A stretch of DNA of 64,000 nt from Verrucomicrobiota bacterium (GCA_025360015.1 JANYCZ010000025.1:1-64000), one strand, 5' to 3'; numbered from the stretch's first letter, positions 8,742-15,693 are shown. A program made the numbers and translations. The notes: generated by a model from the sequence alone, not told the origin.

Positions 8742-9194
8742 TTAGGGGTGGCCACCAAAGGTGACGTAATCGTCCGCCTCAATGTAGTCGAACCAGCTCT
8801 GGATGTCCTCGCGGTGGGCTAGTTTGGCAGCTGCGACCAGTTCATTGAAAAACTCGCGTGTCTCAGAACCTGCAGGCACGGCTTGATTGACGGAGACTGT
8901 CCATTGAGCGATCTCCCATTCCATGTGCTGCTTCGGCGCGTTGGCCGTGATCCATGCGAGCATTTCTGTGTCGTTGAGCCCCTTCGAGACTTCGGCCTTC
9001 AGCTTCTCCGGCTCGATGCCGGTGAACTGAAAGAATCGTTGATCCGTCATGCAGGCGTAGTGGTATTCGCCGTTCTTCTCGGCGAGAGTGGCACGGCATT
9101 TGTCGAGCAGGCGGGGCAGGATGGCGTAGCCACCGAGCCTGGCGCGGGGACTGCGGGGCGGATAGGCGGTGAGATCGGGTTTGGAGTAGTTCAT
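8742..9194 (-). CDS. DUF5069 domain protein (150 aa)
   Basis: A soluble protein of the DUF5069 family: DLTAYPPRSPRARLGGYAILPRLLDKCRATL at the N-terminus, then GEYHYACMTDQRFFQFTGIE, DTEMLAWITANAPK and the C-terminal SWFDYIEADDYVTFGG. The family occurs in Verrucomicrobia and related bacteria and has no assigned reaction. Here it is divergent from a TetR regulator with two palindromic operator-like sites between them, so it is probably the regulator's main target (inference). That would suggest a role in handling a small molecule or stress signal sensed by the TetR protein. Confidence 0.85.
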   Translation of the reverse strand: MNYSKPDLTAYPPRSPRARLGGYAILPRLLDKCRATLAEKNGEYHYACMTDQRFFQFTGIEPEKLKAEVSKGLNDTEMLAWITANAPKQHMEWEIAQWTVSVNQAVPAGSETREFFNELVAAAKLAHREDIQSWFDYIEADDYVTFGGHP

Positions 9195-9241
9195 GGATTT
9201 GATGTTTGTCTTTTTGCGGTCGGATGTGATCGCCTCACACG

Positions 9242-9289
9242 ATACAGACCTGTCTATATCGTGTCAATATGAAATAGACAGACCTGTCT
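9242..9289. promoter_or_regulatory. Two operator-like palindromes, putative TetR sites
   Basis: AGACAG-AC-CTGTCT at 9276-9289 is a perfect 6-bp inverted repeat with a 2-base spacer. A near-identical site, ATACAG-AC-CTGTCT, lies at 9242-9255, exactly 34 bp upstream. Both are in the 130-bp divergent region between DUF5069 and the TetR gene. The spacing and symmetry fit dimeric TetR-family repressors controlling both promoters, including autoregulation. Confidence 0.75.
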
Positions 9290-9324
9290 TTATGATCTAG
9301 TTTTGTTGAGCAGACTTCTGTGTC

Positions 9325-9918
9325 ATGAGTAATACCCGCTCACCCAATAATTCCGCAGACGTTCTCGCCCCACGCGAGCGCGTGCTCCAGACTGCGATGA
9401 ACCTGTTTTACAAACATGGCGTCCACTCTGTCGGGGTGGATCGCATTATCGCTGAGAGCGGAGTGGCTAAAATGACCTTCTATCGCCACTTTCCTTCAAA
9501 GGCACGCCTCATTTCTGCCTATCTGGCTGCGAAGGATGAGACGTGGCAGCAACTCGTCGAACGGTTCACAGGCGACACCTCTCAGCCCGCGCTTGATCGT
9601 TTGCTCTCGCTCTTCGACGCGCTCGAATTTGCGATCATTGATCCCGGGTACTACGGCTGCCCCTTCATCAAAGCGCTCGCTGAATTCGGCCCCGAGCGCG
9701 ACGAACCGCAAGTCCGCGCCCAAATCCACGCGCACTTCGCCGCGACCGAGAAGCTGGTGAACCAACTGCTCCAGCAAATCGAGCCCAGAAAAGCAAAGAC
9801 ACTCGTGCAGCCGTTCCTGTCCCTCATCACTGGCACTTTGGTGGTCGCGCAGGCCACGGGCGGGGTGGATGTAGCCCGCCAGAATAAGGAGGTGGCTCGG
9901 ATGCTTCTGTCCCGCTGA
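9325..9918 (+). CDS. TetR/AcrR family transcriptional regulator (197 aa)
   Basis: The N-terminal HTH (about residues 15-65) reads PRERVLQTAMNLFYKHGVHS, VGVDRIIAESGVAKMTFYRH and FPSKARLISAYLAAKDETW, the classic TetR DNA-binding domain. The C-terminal all-helical part (about 75-197) would bind a ligand and dimerise. The segment DPGYYGCPFIKALAEFG is typical of the subgroup often annotated next to oxidoreductases. It is divergent from the DUF5069 gene, with two matching palindromes at 9242-9289 that are probably its operators. The ligand is unknown. Confidence 0.92.
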   Translation: MSNTRSPNNSADVLAPRERVLQTAMNLFYKHGVHSVGVDRIIAESGVAKMTFYRHFPSKARLISAYLAAKDETWQQLVERFTGDTSQPALDRLLSLFDALEFAIIDPGYYGCPFIKALAEFGPERDEPQVRAQIHAHFAATEKLVNQLLQQIEPRKAKTLVQPFLSLITGTLVVAQATGGVDVARQNKEVARMLLSR

Positions 9919-9936
9919 ACGGTTGGATAATGGTAA

Positions 9937-9957
9937 TAAATGCCCGGCACCTTTTTT
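9937..9957 (+). repeat. Right end of approximately 100-bp element (copy X0, partial)
   Basis: taaATGCCCGGCAccttttt matches the right end of the elements at 10077-10176 and 11795-11893. Only this end is present. It follows the TetR stop codon by 18 bases. Confidence 0.6.
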
Positions 9958-10076
9958 GGGGGCCGGGAAAGGCATCGAGGTAGGCCAGGGGCCATCGGTC
10001 AAAGCCTTGCCTCCGTCGTCGCTTTACCTGACGGTGGCCTTCAGGGCGCGCAGGCTCGAGCACTTCCTGCCTCCAG

Positions 10077-10176
10077 TTCACGCGCCAGGCGAGGCATGCG
10101 TAAGTGATGCTTAAATTTACAGAATTGCAGGTGAATACACCATCAGTATGCGTACTAAATGCCCGGCATCTTTTTC
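10077..10176 (+). repeat. Approximately 100-bp element, copy X1
   Basis: The left end TTCACGCGCCAGGCGAGGCA matches copy X2 (11795) at nearly every base. The internal 55 bases align without gaps but are diverged. The right end (about TGAATAC at 10131 through ATGCGTACTAAATGCCCGGC and a T-run) is again highly conserved. The ends contain related boxes (GCCAGGC on the left, GCCGGGC on the complement of the right), so the element is an imperfect inverted repeat. A truncated gene 3' end starts only 3 bases past it. Confidence 0.75.
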
Positions 10177-10179
10177 CTT

Positions 10180-10281
10180 CTGCCGATCCTGGTCACGGAG
10201 ATTCACCCCGACTGTGAAGACCCCCATTTCCATTTTGAGGTGACCGGCCCCGCCACCAAGCTGCGCTTGCCCGAAGCGTAA
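10180..10281 (+). pseudogene. 3'-end remnant of the 117-aa gene at 7103-7456
   Basis: Translates as LPILVTEIHPDCEDPHFHFE followed by VTGPATKLRLPEA and a stop, against LPIRVTEIHSEGEDPHFHFE with the same ending in the intact gene. Only the last 33 codons are present. The 5' boundary falls at the end of repeat X1. In frame, an ATG in X1's right end would give a 41-residue product, but expression is not supported. Confidence 0.85.
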
Positions 10282-10650
10282 GCGCGCCTGCTTCGCGGCT
10301 CTCCGGGCTGTGTCCCACTCGTCACAACCAAAATGACCGCAGCAATCCGCCTGTTAGGCAATCCCGCACGCATCTCTGGCCACCTCATTCCGCCCCCCAT
10401 GAAAACACTTCGGAAGACGGACCGCGCTGGGTGCATTGTATCGCTCGGAGTTCTTTGCTGGGAGCGCTGATATTTTATCGGCTCTGGGCGAGCGTCGCCA
10501 CGTCTTCGAGAGCGAATGACGCTGCTCTGAATTATGGCGGGTTGTTTGTGTCTCAGGGGGCTGACGCCGGAGCCGGTTAAAAACCAGTGCTCCCAGTACA
10601 GACTGCCGCGTGGCCATCAAGTACCTGGCCTCCAAAACCCACGATCAGCC

Positions 10651-10687
10651 CCCTTAATTAAGGGCCATTCATGCCTGGCATGAATGG
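10651..10687. repeat. Two abutting perfect palindromes
   Basis: CCCTTAATTAAGGG (10651-10664) is a perfect 14-bp palindrome. It is directly followed by a 23-bp perfect palindrome (10665-10687) with 11-base arms CCATTCATGCC around a single T. The centre ATGCCTGGCAT is the same 11-mer as at the right end of element X2 (11877-11887). This is either a strong regulator-binding site or a structured extragenic element. Confidence 0.8.
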
Positions 10688-11100
10688 TGTGATAGCCACC
10701 CCGACCTCCTTTCGTTTACTGATACATCTGCCCATCCCATGCGGTGCTGCCTCTTTATCTCGAACCTCTTGATCCTGCTCACGCTCGGCATGGAGTTGTG
10801 CTGCGGGTGCGGTGCCGCAGGGGTGAAGGACGCTTCGCACCAGGTCGGCGTGTTGGCTGACGATGCTGCTGAACTGAAGCAGGGCCTGGCGCATGCCGAC
10901 TGGGTTGCGCTGCTCATAGGGGCTGAAACCTGGGAAATTCACACGGGTATCCGCCGGCACCGCTGGCTGTGCCAGGAGCGCTGCTGAAGAGGCCGATGGC
11001 TTCCGCCTTCATTTCATCGCGGCTGAGTTGATCCGATCTCGTCACATCATGCCGCACTGCCAGTCACCCCCACGAGGTCATCACTCCACACCCTAACTCT

Positions 11101-11586
11101 ATGAATACTCGTCTCGCGCTTCTTTGCAGTCTTCTGTTTGCCAGTGCAGCCTCGGCCGGTTCCGTCACCGTCACAGTGACACCCGAGGTTGAAAAAAAAT
11201 CGACCGACATCAAAAAAGAGGAATACGTCACCGCCCATTGGCTGAAAGTGCGCGTCACCAATTCCTCTGGCACCAAGCTCGAAGGAGTGACGCTGAAATG
11301 GGCCTTGTACGCCGCCAACCTCCGGCGCGGTGCAGACAGCATCACCATTGAGAAATCCGGTGAAATGAAAATCACCGTGGACTCCAACGGCAGGTACCTG
11401 GACGTCGAGACGCCCAAGGTGGCGTTTGACTACGTACGCACGCATAGCGAGCGTTCAGGCAGGCGGAGTACCAAGCTCGTCGAAGAGTCAGGGAAGAAGT
11501 ATCACGGCTTTCATGTGCAGGTGCTGAATGGAAGCGCGGTTCTCGGGGAGGCCGTAAGCGAGGCCATTCGGAAGCAGCTCAAGTAA
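11101..11586 (+). CDS. Secreted hypothetical protein (161 aa)
   Basis: Signal peptide MNTRLALLCSLLFASAASAG with cleavage after ASA. The mature part is beta-rich: SVTVTVTPEVEKKSTDIKKE, then YVTAHWLKVRVTNSSGTKLE, GVTLKWALYAANLRRGADSI and a C-terminal GKKYHGFHVQVLNGSAVLGE. It suggests a single immunoglobulin-like periplasmic or secreted domain. No family or partner recognised. A GC-rich hairpin follows the stop (11619-11640) and then repeat X2. Confidence 0.75.
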   Translation: MNTRLALLCSLLFASAASAGSVTVTVTPEVEKKSTDIKKEEYVTAHWLKVRVTNSSGTKLEGVTLKWALYAANLRRGADSITIEKSGEMKITVDSNGRYLDVETPKVAFDYVRTHSERSGRRSTKLVEESGKKYHGFHVQVLNGSAVLGEAVSEAIRKQLK

Positions 11587-11618
11587 TCCCTGACACCGTC
11601 CCTGGCAGGCCCGTCTTC

Positions 11619-11640
11619 AGGGGGGTGGGTCTGCCCCCCT
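11619..11640 (+). terminator. Probable terminator hairpin
   Basis: AGGGGGG (11619-11625) pairs with CCCCCCT (11634-11640) over an 8-base loop, 33 bases past the stop at 11586. It is followed by TGGTTT, a weak T-run. Confidence 0.5.
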
Positions 11641-11794
11641 TGGTTTCGGAGCCGCTCCGCTTTCCACGTCCGCCTCAGTTGAATGACATGGCCTTTTGAG
11701 CGGCGTTCATACCGGCAGGGCAGGGGAGTGCGGCAGACCTGCCAGCCAGCCGGGTCTGCTCCTCGCAGACTTGATCACGTGCTAGCCTCCCATT

Positions 11795-11893
11795 TTCACG
11801 CGCCAAGCGAGGCGTGCGCGGATGGCGTCGCAACCCATTGCAATACATATGAATACGCCGGGCGGATGCGTGCTAAATGCCTGGCATTTTTTT
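11795..11893 (+). repeat. Approximately 100-bp element, copy X2
   Basis: Aligns without gaps to X1. Left end TTCACGCGCCAAGCGAGGCG, conserved TGAATACGCC (11850-11859), and right end ATGCGTGCTAAATGCCTGGC followed by a run of seven T residues. A truncated gene 3' end starts at its last base, as with X1. Confidence 0.75.
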
Positions 11894-11992
11894 CTGATTA
11901 ATTCTGAAGGGAAGACGATCAAGACTGAGATGGTTTATCGGAACCCGGATGTGGGCCTGAAGACGGTGAAGGAGTGGGTGGCGATGCCTTGA
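11894..11992 (+). pseudogene. 3'-end remnant paralogous to the following thioredoxin-like gene
   Basis: Reads LINSEGKTIKTEMVYRNPDV then GLKTVKEWVAMP and a stop, matching the end of the gene at 12036-12467 (VINPDGKTVK ... GLKTVKEWVAMP). The last 39 bases (11954-11992) are identical to 12429-12467. Only about 32 codons remain, and the 5' boundary coincides with repeat X2. Confidence 0.85.
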
Positions 11993-12035
11993 GAGGGTGC
12001 TTGACGGCGCAGTTATACGGCTTAGGTGGATGCCT

Positions 12036-12467
12036 ATGAAACTTCTCTCTCTGTTGATGGTGCTGCTGGTATGCGTGAATGGGATGGCGGCTGATTTTGA
12101 CCCGCAGGCGGTGTTTGGCTACTCGCCTGGCCACGATGTCGACGCTGCACTGAAGCGTGGAGCGAAGATGAAGAAGAAGGTGGTGCTGTTCACCTATGAT
12201 CCGAAGAACGAGCCAGCTTTTCCAGGATTGGATATCAAGTACTTCATGGATCAGGAGGAAACGCGAAAGCTGGTGAAGGACAACTTCATCGTGGTGGTGC
12301 TTACACGTGGACACAAGGATCTGGAACGTTATCCGAGCCCGGGTGCGAAGGAAAAGGCCTATTATGCGGTGATCAATCCGGACGGTAAAACGGTCAAATC
12401 TGGCATGGCTGCCATGAATGGTGATGGAGGCCTGAAGACGGTGAAGGAGTGGGTGGCGATGCCTTGA
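12036..12467 (+). CDS. Exported thioredoxin-fold-like protein (143 aa)
   Basis: Signal peptide MKLLSLLMVLLVCVNGMAA. The mature part has a pattern like DUF255/thioredoxin-like proteins: AALKRGAKMKKKVVLFTYDP, EETRKLVKDNFIVVVLTRGH and YYAVINPDGKTVKSGMAAMN, with no CxxC, so it is not a redox thioredoxin. AGGTGG lies about 6 bases before ATG 12036. The in-frame ATG at 12030 would lose that spacing. The immediately preceding 99 bases are a truncated paralogous 3' end. Function unknown. Confidence 0.7.
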   Translation: MKLLSLLMVLLVCVNGMAADFDPQAVFGYSPGHDVDAALKRGAKMKKKVVLFTYDPKNEPAFPGLDIKYFMDQEETRKLVKDNFIVVVLTRGHKDLERYPSPGAKEKAYYAVINPDGKTVKSGMAAMNGDGGLKTVKEWVAMP

Positions 12468-12533
12468 AGTGTGAATGTGGAAGATCCAACGCCTTGGTGG
12501 ATTTGGCTAGTGGTGTACAAAATGCTGTGTCTA

Positions 12534-12635
12534 CTGCCGATCCGGGACATCGAGATTCACCCCCGATGGCGAAGCGCCCCATTTCATTTTGAAGTGGCGG
12601 GCCCCGCCACCAAGCTTCGCTGGCCTAAGGCGTGA
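12534..12635 (+). pseudogene. Second 3'-end remnant of the 117-aa gene
   Basis: Begins at the same codon as the remnant at 10180 (LPIR...) and ends FHFEVAGPATKLRWPKA then stop. A one-base insertion near 12562 and a one-base deletion near 12585 shift the frame and restore it, turning the expected HPDGEAPHFHFE into unrelated residues. It is therefore a decayed copy. The sequence upstream is not one of the 100-bp repeats, unlike the first remnant. Confidence 0.8.
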
Positions 12636-12710
12636 GCGCTGGCTAGCAGTGCTCTTCTGACTGAGGTCCGGCACCGCGCACGCTTGATCAATGCCCGGGC
12701 AATTCCCATG

Positions 12711-12810
12711 TTCACGCTCCTGATCGGTCGGCGCGTCTGCCATAGTTGACCTTTGATTTACAATCATTTACGCCTTGCGATGCGCACATAATGACTGGCA
12801 ACTTTTTTTT
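12711..12810 (+). repeat. Approximately 100-bp element, copy X3 (diverged)
   Basis: Starts TTCACGCTCC and ends GCGATGCGCACATAATGACT then GGCAAC and eight T residues, exactly 100 bases long like X1. The interior is diverged. The bases before it (CTTGATCA at 12683-12690, TCCCAT at 12704) also match those before X2 (11770, 11788), so the homologous unit may extend about 25 bases further left. Confidence 0.6.
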
Positions 12811-12883
12811 AGCCGTGCTTTTGCGTCTTTTGCGAATGTCCCTTCGCCGGTTGCGAAGCACGCGTGCATATTGGTGTCGCGCA

Positions 12884-13579
12884 CTAAATGCCTGGCGTTT
12901 TTTCCCGTCGTGCGGATATAATTTCTTCGGAGTTGTCAATTCCGTAAGACAACGACTCAAGCACGGCGTCCGCCAATTGATTTGCAGGCCCCGACAATTC
13001 GGCCACCTTTTCTTTAACTGACAGGTTCTTCATCAGGACAATGAATTCAACCGTAAAATTATCAAAAGCTGAATCAGGAGTCAGCTTTTCGAATTGCGGA
13101 AAGTAAAGGCGCACCAGAACCCGAATTTCGTTATAGGCAGGAATCACCTCCCTCAGAATTGCAACCAAGCATTCTATGTGCTCTCCATTTGGAGGTCTAA
13201 AAGACGAAGCCTTGCTGGACAGATTTAACCGAAAGGCTTCAAGTCTCATTAAGACCTCCTCAAGCTTTTCACGGCGCATCATATTTTCATCGTGAATTTT
13301 TTGTTCTGCGATTTCACGTTTTTGCTCTTGGATTTGCCAGTTTTGAAGGCGCACGGCCCATAAGGCGGCACACATCGCCAGAGAGGAAAAAAGTGCATTT
13401 AGAGAACCAAACATGTCCCCAAATTGGCCAAAGTATTGCAACGATGAGGGGGTGGTCCCCATAAGTGCTACGCCGATTAAAATGCCGAAGGTCCATACCA
13501 GAATCGCAATCAACGGAACAACCAAGAATCGCTTCAAGGAGGGAGGGGGTGGATTCTGGGGCGTCATCTCCTTTTTCAA
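12884..13579 (-). CDS. Putative AbiC-type phage abortive infection membrane protein (231 aa)
   Basis: Two N-terminal membrane segments (about residues 18-40 and 57-76) are joined by SLQYFGQFGDMFGSLNALFS, then a coiled coil (LQNWQIQEQKREIAEQKIHD) and a soluble helical C-terminal part. The G.FGD.FG..NALFS pattern followed by a second helix and a Q/E-rich coil is typical of the putAbiC family (putative phage abortive infection protein). The gene is visibly more AT-rich than its neighbours and stands alone, consistent with horizontal acquisition. Its last codons lie in repeat X4, so the native C-terminus may be altered. The family call is by pattern and the defence role is inference. Confidence 0.55.
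   Translation of the reverse strand: MKKEMTPQNPPPPSLKRFLVVPLIAILVWTFGILIGVALMGTTPSSLQYFGQFGDMFGSLNALFSSLAMCAALWAVRLQNWQIQEQKREIAEQKIHDENMMRREKLEEVLMRLEAFRLNLSSKASSFRPPNGEHIECLVAILREVIPAYNEIRVLVRLYFPQFEKLTPDSAFDNFTVEFIVLMKNLSVKEKVAELSGPANQLADAVLESLSYGIDNSEEIISARREKTPGI
12885..12903 (+). repeat. Right end of 100-bp element (copy X4, partial)
   Basis: TAAATGCCTGGCG and a run of T match the right ends of X1 and X2. The left half is not clearly present. The stop codon and last residues (EKTPGI) of the minus-strand gene at 12884-13579 lie in this motif, so its C-terminus was probably replaced when the element arrived. Confidence 0.6.
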
Positions 13580-13705
13580 TACTCAATTCCCACGATCCGT
13601 CAAGCGCCTCTATTATGCATTACATTGATTGTTGGTAGTTAATAACCGGGGCGTTTGGAGGCTTCTCAACAGGCCTACCCAGACAAAACCCTCCCGAACG
13701 CTAAC

Positions 13706-14779
13706 CTACCCCACCAACTTCAGCGTCCGCTTCTCCTGGGCGCTCTGGAACGCGGTATCGACGATCTGCTGGCCGATGCGGCTGATGTCGAGGCGCAGCG
13801 GGCCGATGAGGGGCGCGCCGGTTTCGAGGTGGTGGATGACGTGCTCGACGGGATTGCGGTTCGGGGCGAGGACGGGATCGACCGGGATCTCGTAGCCTTC
13901 GGGGCGGGCGCGGGTTTGGACGCGGACGGCAGTGGCGTAGTCGTAGCACGAGAGGGTGCCGTCGGTGCCTTTGAGGACGAAACCGCACCTGGGCTGGGGC
14001 TGGTGGGTCCAGGGATCGGTGAAGGTGCCCCAGCGGGTTTCGCTTTTGCTGAGGCCGAAGCTGTAGCGGATGATGGCGACGGCGTGCTCGTCCACCTCCA
14101 GCCCGGCGGGCTGGTCCCAGACGCCGGTGACTTCCAGCGGCACCTGGCCGCCGAGGTGCCAGGTGCCGAGGGTGGTGCCGTAGCCCATGTAGTCGAGCAG
14201 GGAGCCCCCGCCCTGCGCCTTGTTGTAGAACCAGCTGGCGGCTTTTTCGGCGGCGCTGGGTTCTTTTTCGATCTTGTCGGCGCCGTGGTAGAGCGGGCCG
14301 CGATTGCCGCCGTGGTGGTGGAATTCGCGGACTTCGCCGATGAGGCCTTCCTGGATGAGCCGGTGCGCGGTCTGCTGGCCGGCATCCCAGACGAGGGGCC
14401 AGTTGACGGTGAGGAGCTTGCCGTGCGGCTGCATGGCGGCGATCATGGCATCGGCCTCGGCCAGCGATCCGGCGAAGGGTTTCTCCATGATGATGTGGGT
14501 GCCAAACGGGGCGATCTTGGCGACCCAAGCGCCGTGATTGGAGGCGGCGGGACAGAGGATGACGATGTCCGGCTTCGTCTGCTCCATGCAGGCGCGGTAG
14601 TCGGTGAAGACCTGGGCGTCGGTGAGGCTGAACTTGCGCTGGGCATCCACGAGGCGTGCGGGCTGCTCATCGCAGATTCCGACGATCTCCGCGTTCGGAT
14701 GCTCGGAGGTCTGGCGCAGCAGGTCGCCCATGTGGAAGTGATCGAAATTGATGCCGGCGATGTGCCATTTTTTGCTCAT
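13706..14779 (-). CDS. Gfo/Idh/MocA family oxidoreductase (357 aa)
   Basis: An NAD(P)-dependent sugar or polyol dehydrogenase-like protein. The N-terminal Rossmann domain (about residues 1-125) contains HIAGINFDHFHMGDLLRQT, ICDEQPARL, PDIVILCPAASNHGAWVAKI and the family EKP motif in HIIMEKPFAGSLAEADAMIA. The C-terminal alpha/beta domain (about 130-350) carries GLIGEVREFHHHGGNRGPLY and GGGSLLDYMGYG. No Tat or Sec signal is present, so it is cytosolic. The ATG at 14779 starts the Rossmann strand directly. The frame upstream to 14824 is unconserved. It stands alone and the substrate is unknown. Confidence 0.9.
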   Translation of the reverse strand: MSKKWHIAGINFDHFHMGDLLRQTSEHPNAEIVGICDEQPARLVDAQRKFSLTDAQVFTDYRACMEQTKPDIVILCPAASNHGAWVAKIAPFGTHIIMEKPFAGSLAEADAMIAAMQPHGKLLTVNWPLVWDAGQQTAHRLIQEGLIGEVREFHHHGGNRGPLYHGADKIEKEPSAAEKAASWFYNKAQGGGSLLDYMGYGTTLGTWHLGGQVPLEVTGVWDQPAGLEVDEHAVAIIRYSFGLSKSETRWGTFTDPWTHQPQPRCGFVLKGTDGTLSCYDYATAVRVQTRARPEGYEIPVDPVLAPNRNPVEHVIHHLETGAPLIGPLRLDISRIGQQIVDTAFQSAQEKRTLKLVG

Positions 14780-15120
14780 AGGAGGTGCATCGAAGCCGAA
14801 GGGCGGGGCGCTGACAACCTTCATTTATGGCAGAAAGTGGGGGCGGGACTGAGCCGGGGGCTGCGGGGATTCCAGACGAAGGCGGGACGCCTCGATCCGG
14901 TGAACAGGCCGGAGGCCTATCCTCCGAGCTACTGCGGCGGCCCCCCTTTTCACACTGCTCGGTCCCTCGGCGCGAAAGCGGAGTTGCAGGATCGAGGACG
15001 AGTAGGAGAACGAGAACGAGGACGAGGACGAGATTTCGTTCTGACGGTATCGTTGGGTGGCGCGCCCCTGCACTTAGCCCTTTTCACGTTTCACTTTCGG
15101 GGCTTTCATCCCCCTGCCCC
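14780..15120. other. Intergenic region with low-complexity hexamer repeat
   Basis: A divergent intergenic region between the oxidoreductase and a small membrane protein gene. No gene supported. It contains the GAGGAC/GAGAAC simple repeat at 14993-15032. Confidence 0.5.
14993..15032 (+). repeat. Hexanucleotide simple repeat (cgaggac/cgagaac)
   Basis: About six units of CGAGGA/CGAGAA (cgaggacgagtaggagaacg then gagaacgaggacgaggacga-type units). Purine-rich on the plus strand and non-coding, between two divergent genes. Possibly slippage-prone or triplex-forming. Confidence 0.8.
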
Positions 15121-15555
15121 ATGGCTGCCAATGAAATCCGCGACACCCCCGGCCGCCTGCTGCTGGGCTGGGCGCTGCTGCTCACGTGCCTGGTCATTCT
15201 CTCCTGGCGCATCCACCTGCGCCCGGCGGACTACGAGTGGACCGAGTACCCCACCGCCTTGGGCGACACGAAATACTACACCACCCTTGGCAAGGACGAC
15301 CGCTACGAGCCCAACCTGCGCTATGCCGGGCAGGACGCGGGCTTGTTTCGCCGGGCCGAGGAGCCCGTGGAATTTGACGACGCCACGATGCTGAAGCGGG
15401 CGCTGGAGGTGACGGGCCAGCATTTCATCTATCAACCAGGCAGCACCGGCGAGAAGGCTCCCCTGCCCGTCTATTTAAAGAGCGGCGAGAACCGGTATGT
15501 GGAGTTCGGGGAGCGGAAGTTTTATGTGCCTTTTGTGCCGAAGTCGGGGCCGTGA
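15121..15555 (+). CDS. Single-pass membrane protein, unknown function (144 aa)
   Basis: One N-terminal membrane segment (LLLGWALLLTCLVILSWRIH, about residues 13-32) anchors a soluble domain of about 110 residues rich in aromatic and charged residues: TEYPTALGDTKYYTTLGKDD, YAGQDAGLFRRAEEPVEFDD and YVEFGERKFYVPFVPKSGP. No family recognised. ATG 15121 is chosen because the frame upstream has simple-repeat composition. Confidence 0.65.
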   Translation: MAANEIRDTPGRLLLGWALLLTCLVILSWRIHLRPADYEWTEYPTALGDTKYYTTLGKDDRYEPNLRYAGQDAGLFRRAEEPVEFDDATMLKRALEVTGQHFIYQPGSTGEKAPLPVYLKSGENRYVEFGERKFYVPFVPKSGP

Positions 15556-15640
15556 GGCCTGCCAACTTGTTCGGCACCCACTGGAGACACGGTGGCGGAC
15601 TGCATGGTGAAAGCCTTGATTTTCGGCAAAGGAATGTTCT

Positions 15641-15693
15641 GACAAAGGAATGCAGAGAAAACCGGCATTCCCCTGCCAATTCATTCCTTTGTC
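15641..15693 (+). promoter_or_regulatory. Structured leader with alternative hairpins upstream of purH
   Basis: GACAAAGGAATG (15641-15652) pairs perfectly with CATTCCTTTGTC (15682-15693). Inside, GGAATGC (15647-15653) can pair with GCATTCC (15665-15671), so the two stems are mutually exclusive. It lies 133 bases before the purH start. It could be an attenuator-like or ligand-responsive leader, or a transcription end for the gene upstream. It does not obviously match the PurR or guanine riboswitch consensus. Confidence 0.45.

Larger units (their letters stand above)
9919..11100. other. 1.2-kb stretch with repeats and a gene remnant, no intact gene supported
   Basis: Contains a partial repeat end (9937-9957), a full 100-bp element (10077-10176), a pseudogene fragment (10180-10281) and paired perfect palindromes (10651-10687). 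Between 10690 and 10990 both strands carry short ORFs: a plus frame from 10739 beginning with a hydrophobic segment, and a minus frame at 10658-10960. They overlap each other and neither is convincing. The rest shows nothing recognisable. Confidence 0.5.

Noticed and set aside
10739..10987. 82-aa plus ORF with hydrophobic cysteine-rich start, and overlapping minus ORF 10658-10960
   Set aside because: Only one of two overlapping frames could be real, and neither has a ribosome site or recognisable domain. They are mentioned as possible remnants but not called.
10077..12903. Interpretation of the 100-bp repeats as integron attC sites
   Set aside because: The ends are imperfectly inverted and cassette-like, but the RYYYAAC/GTTRRRY core motifs are not seen and no integron integrase is in the window.
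13655..15394. 579-aa plus-strand ORF
   Set aside because: Antisense to the oxidoreductase with A/G/D/E-biased composition. Its end overlaps the real membrane protein gene in another frame.
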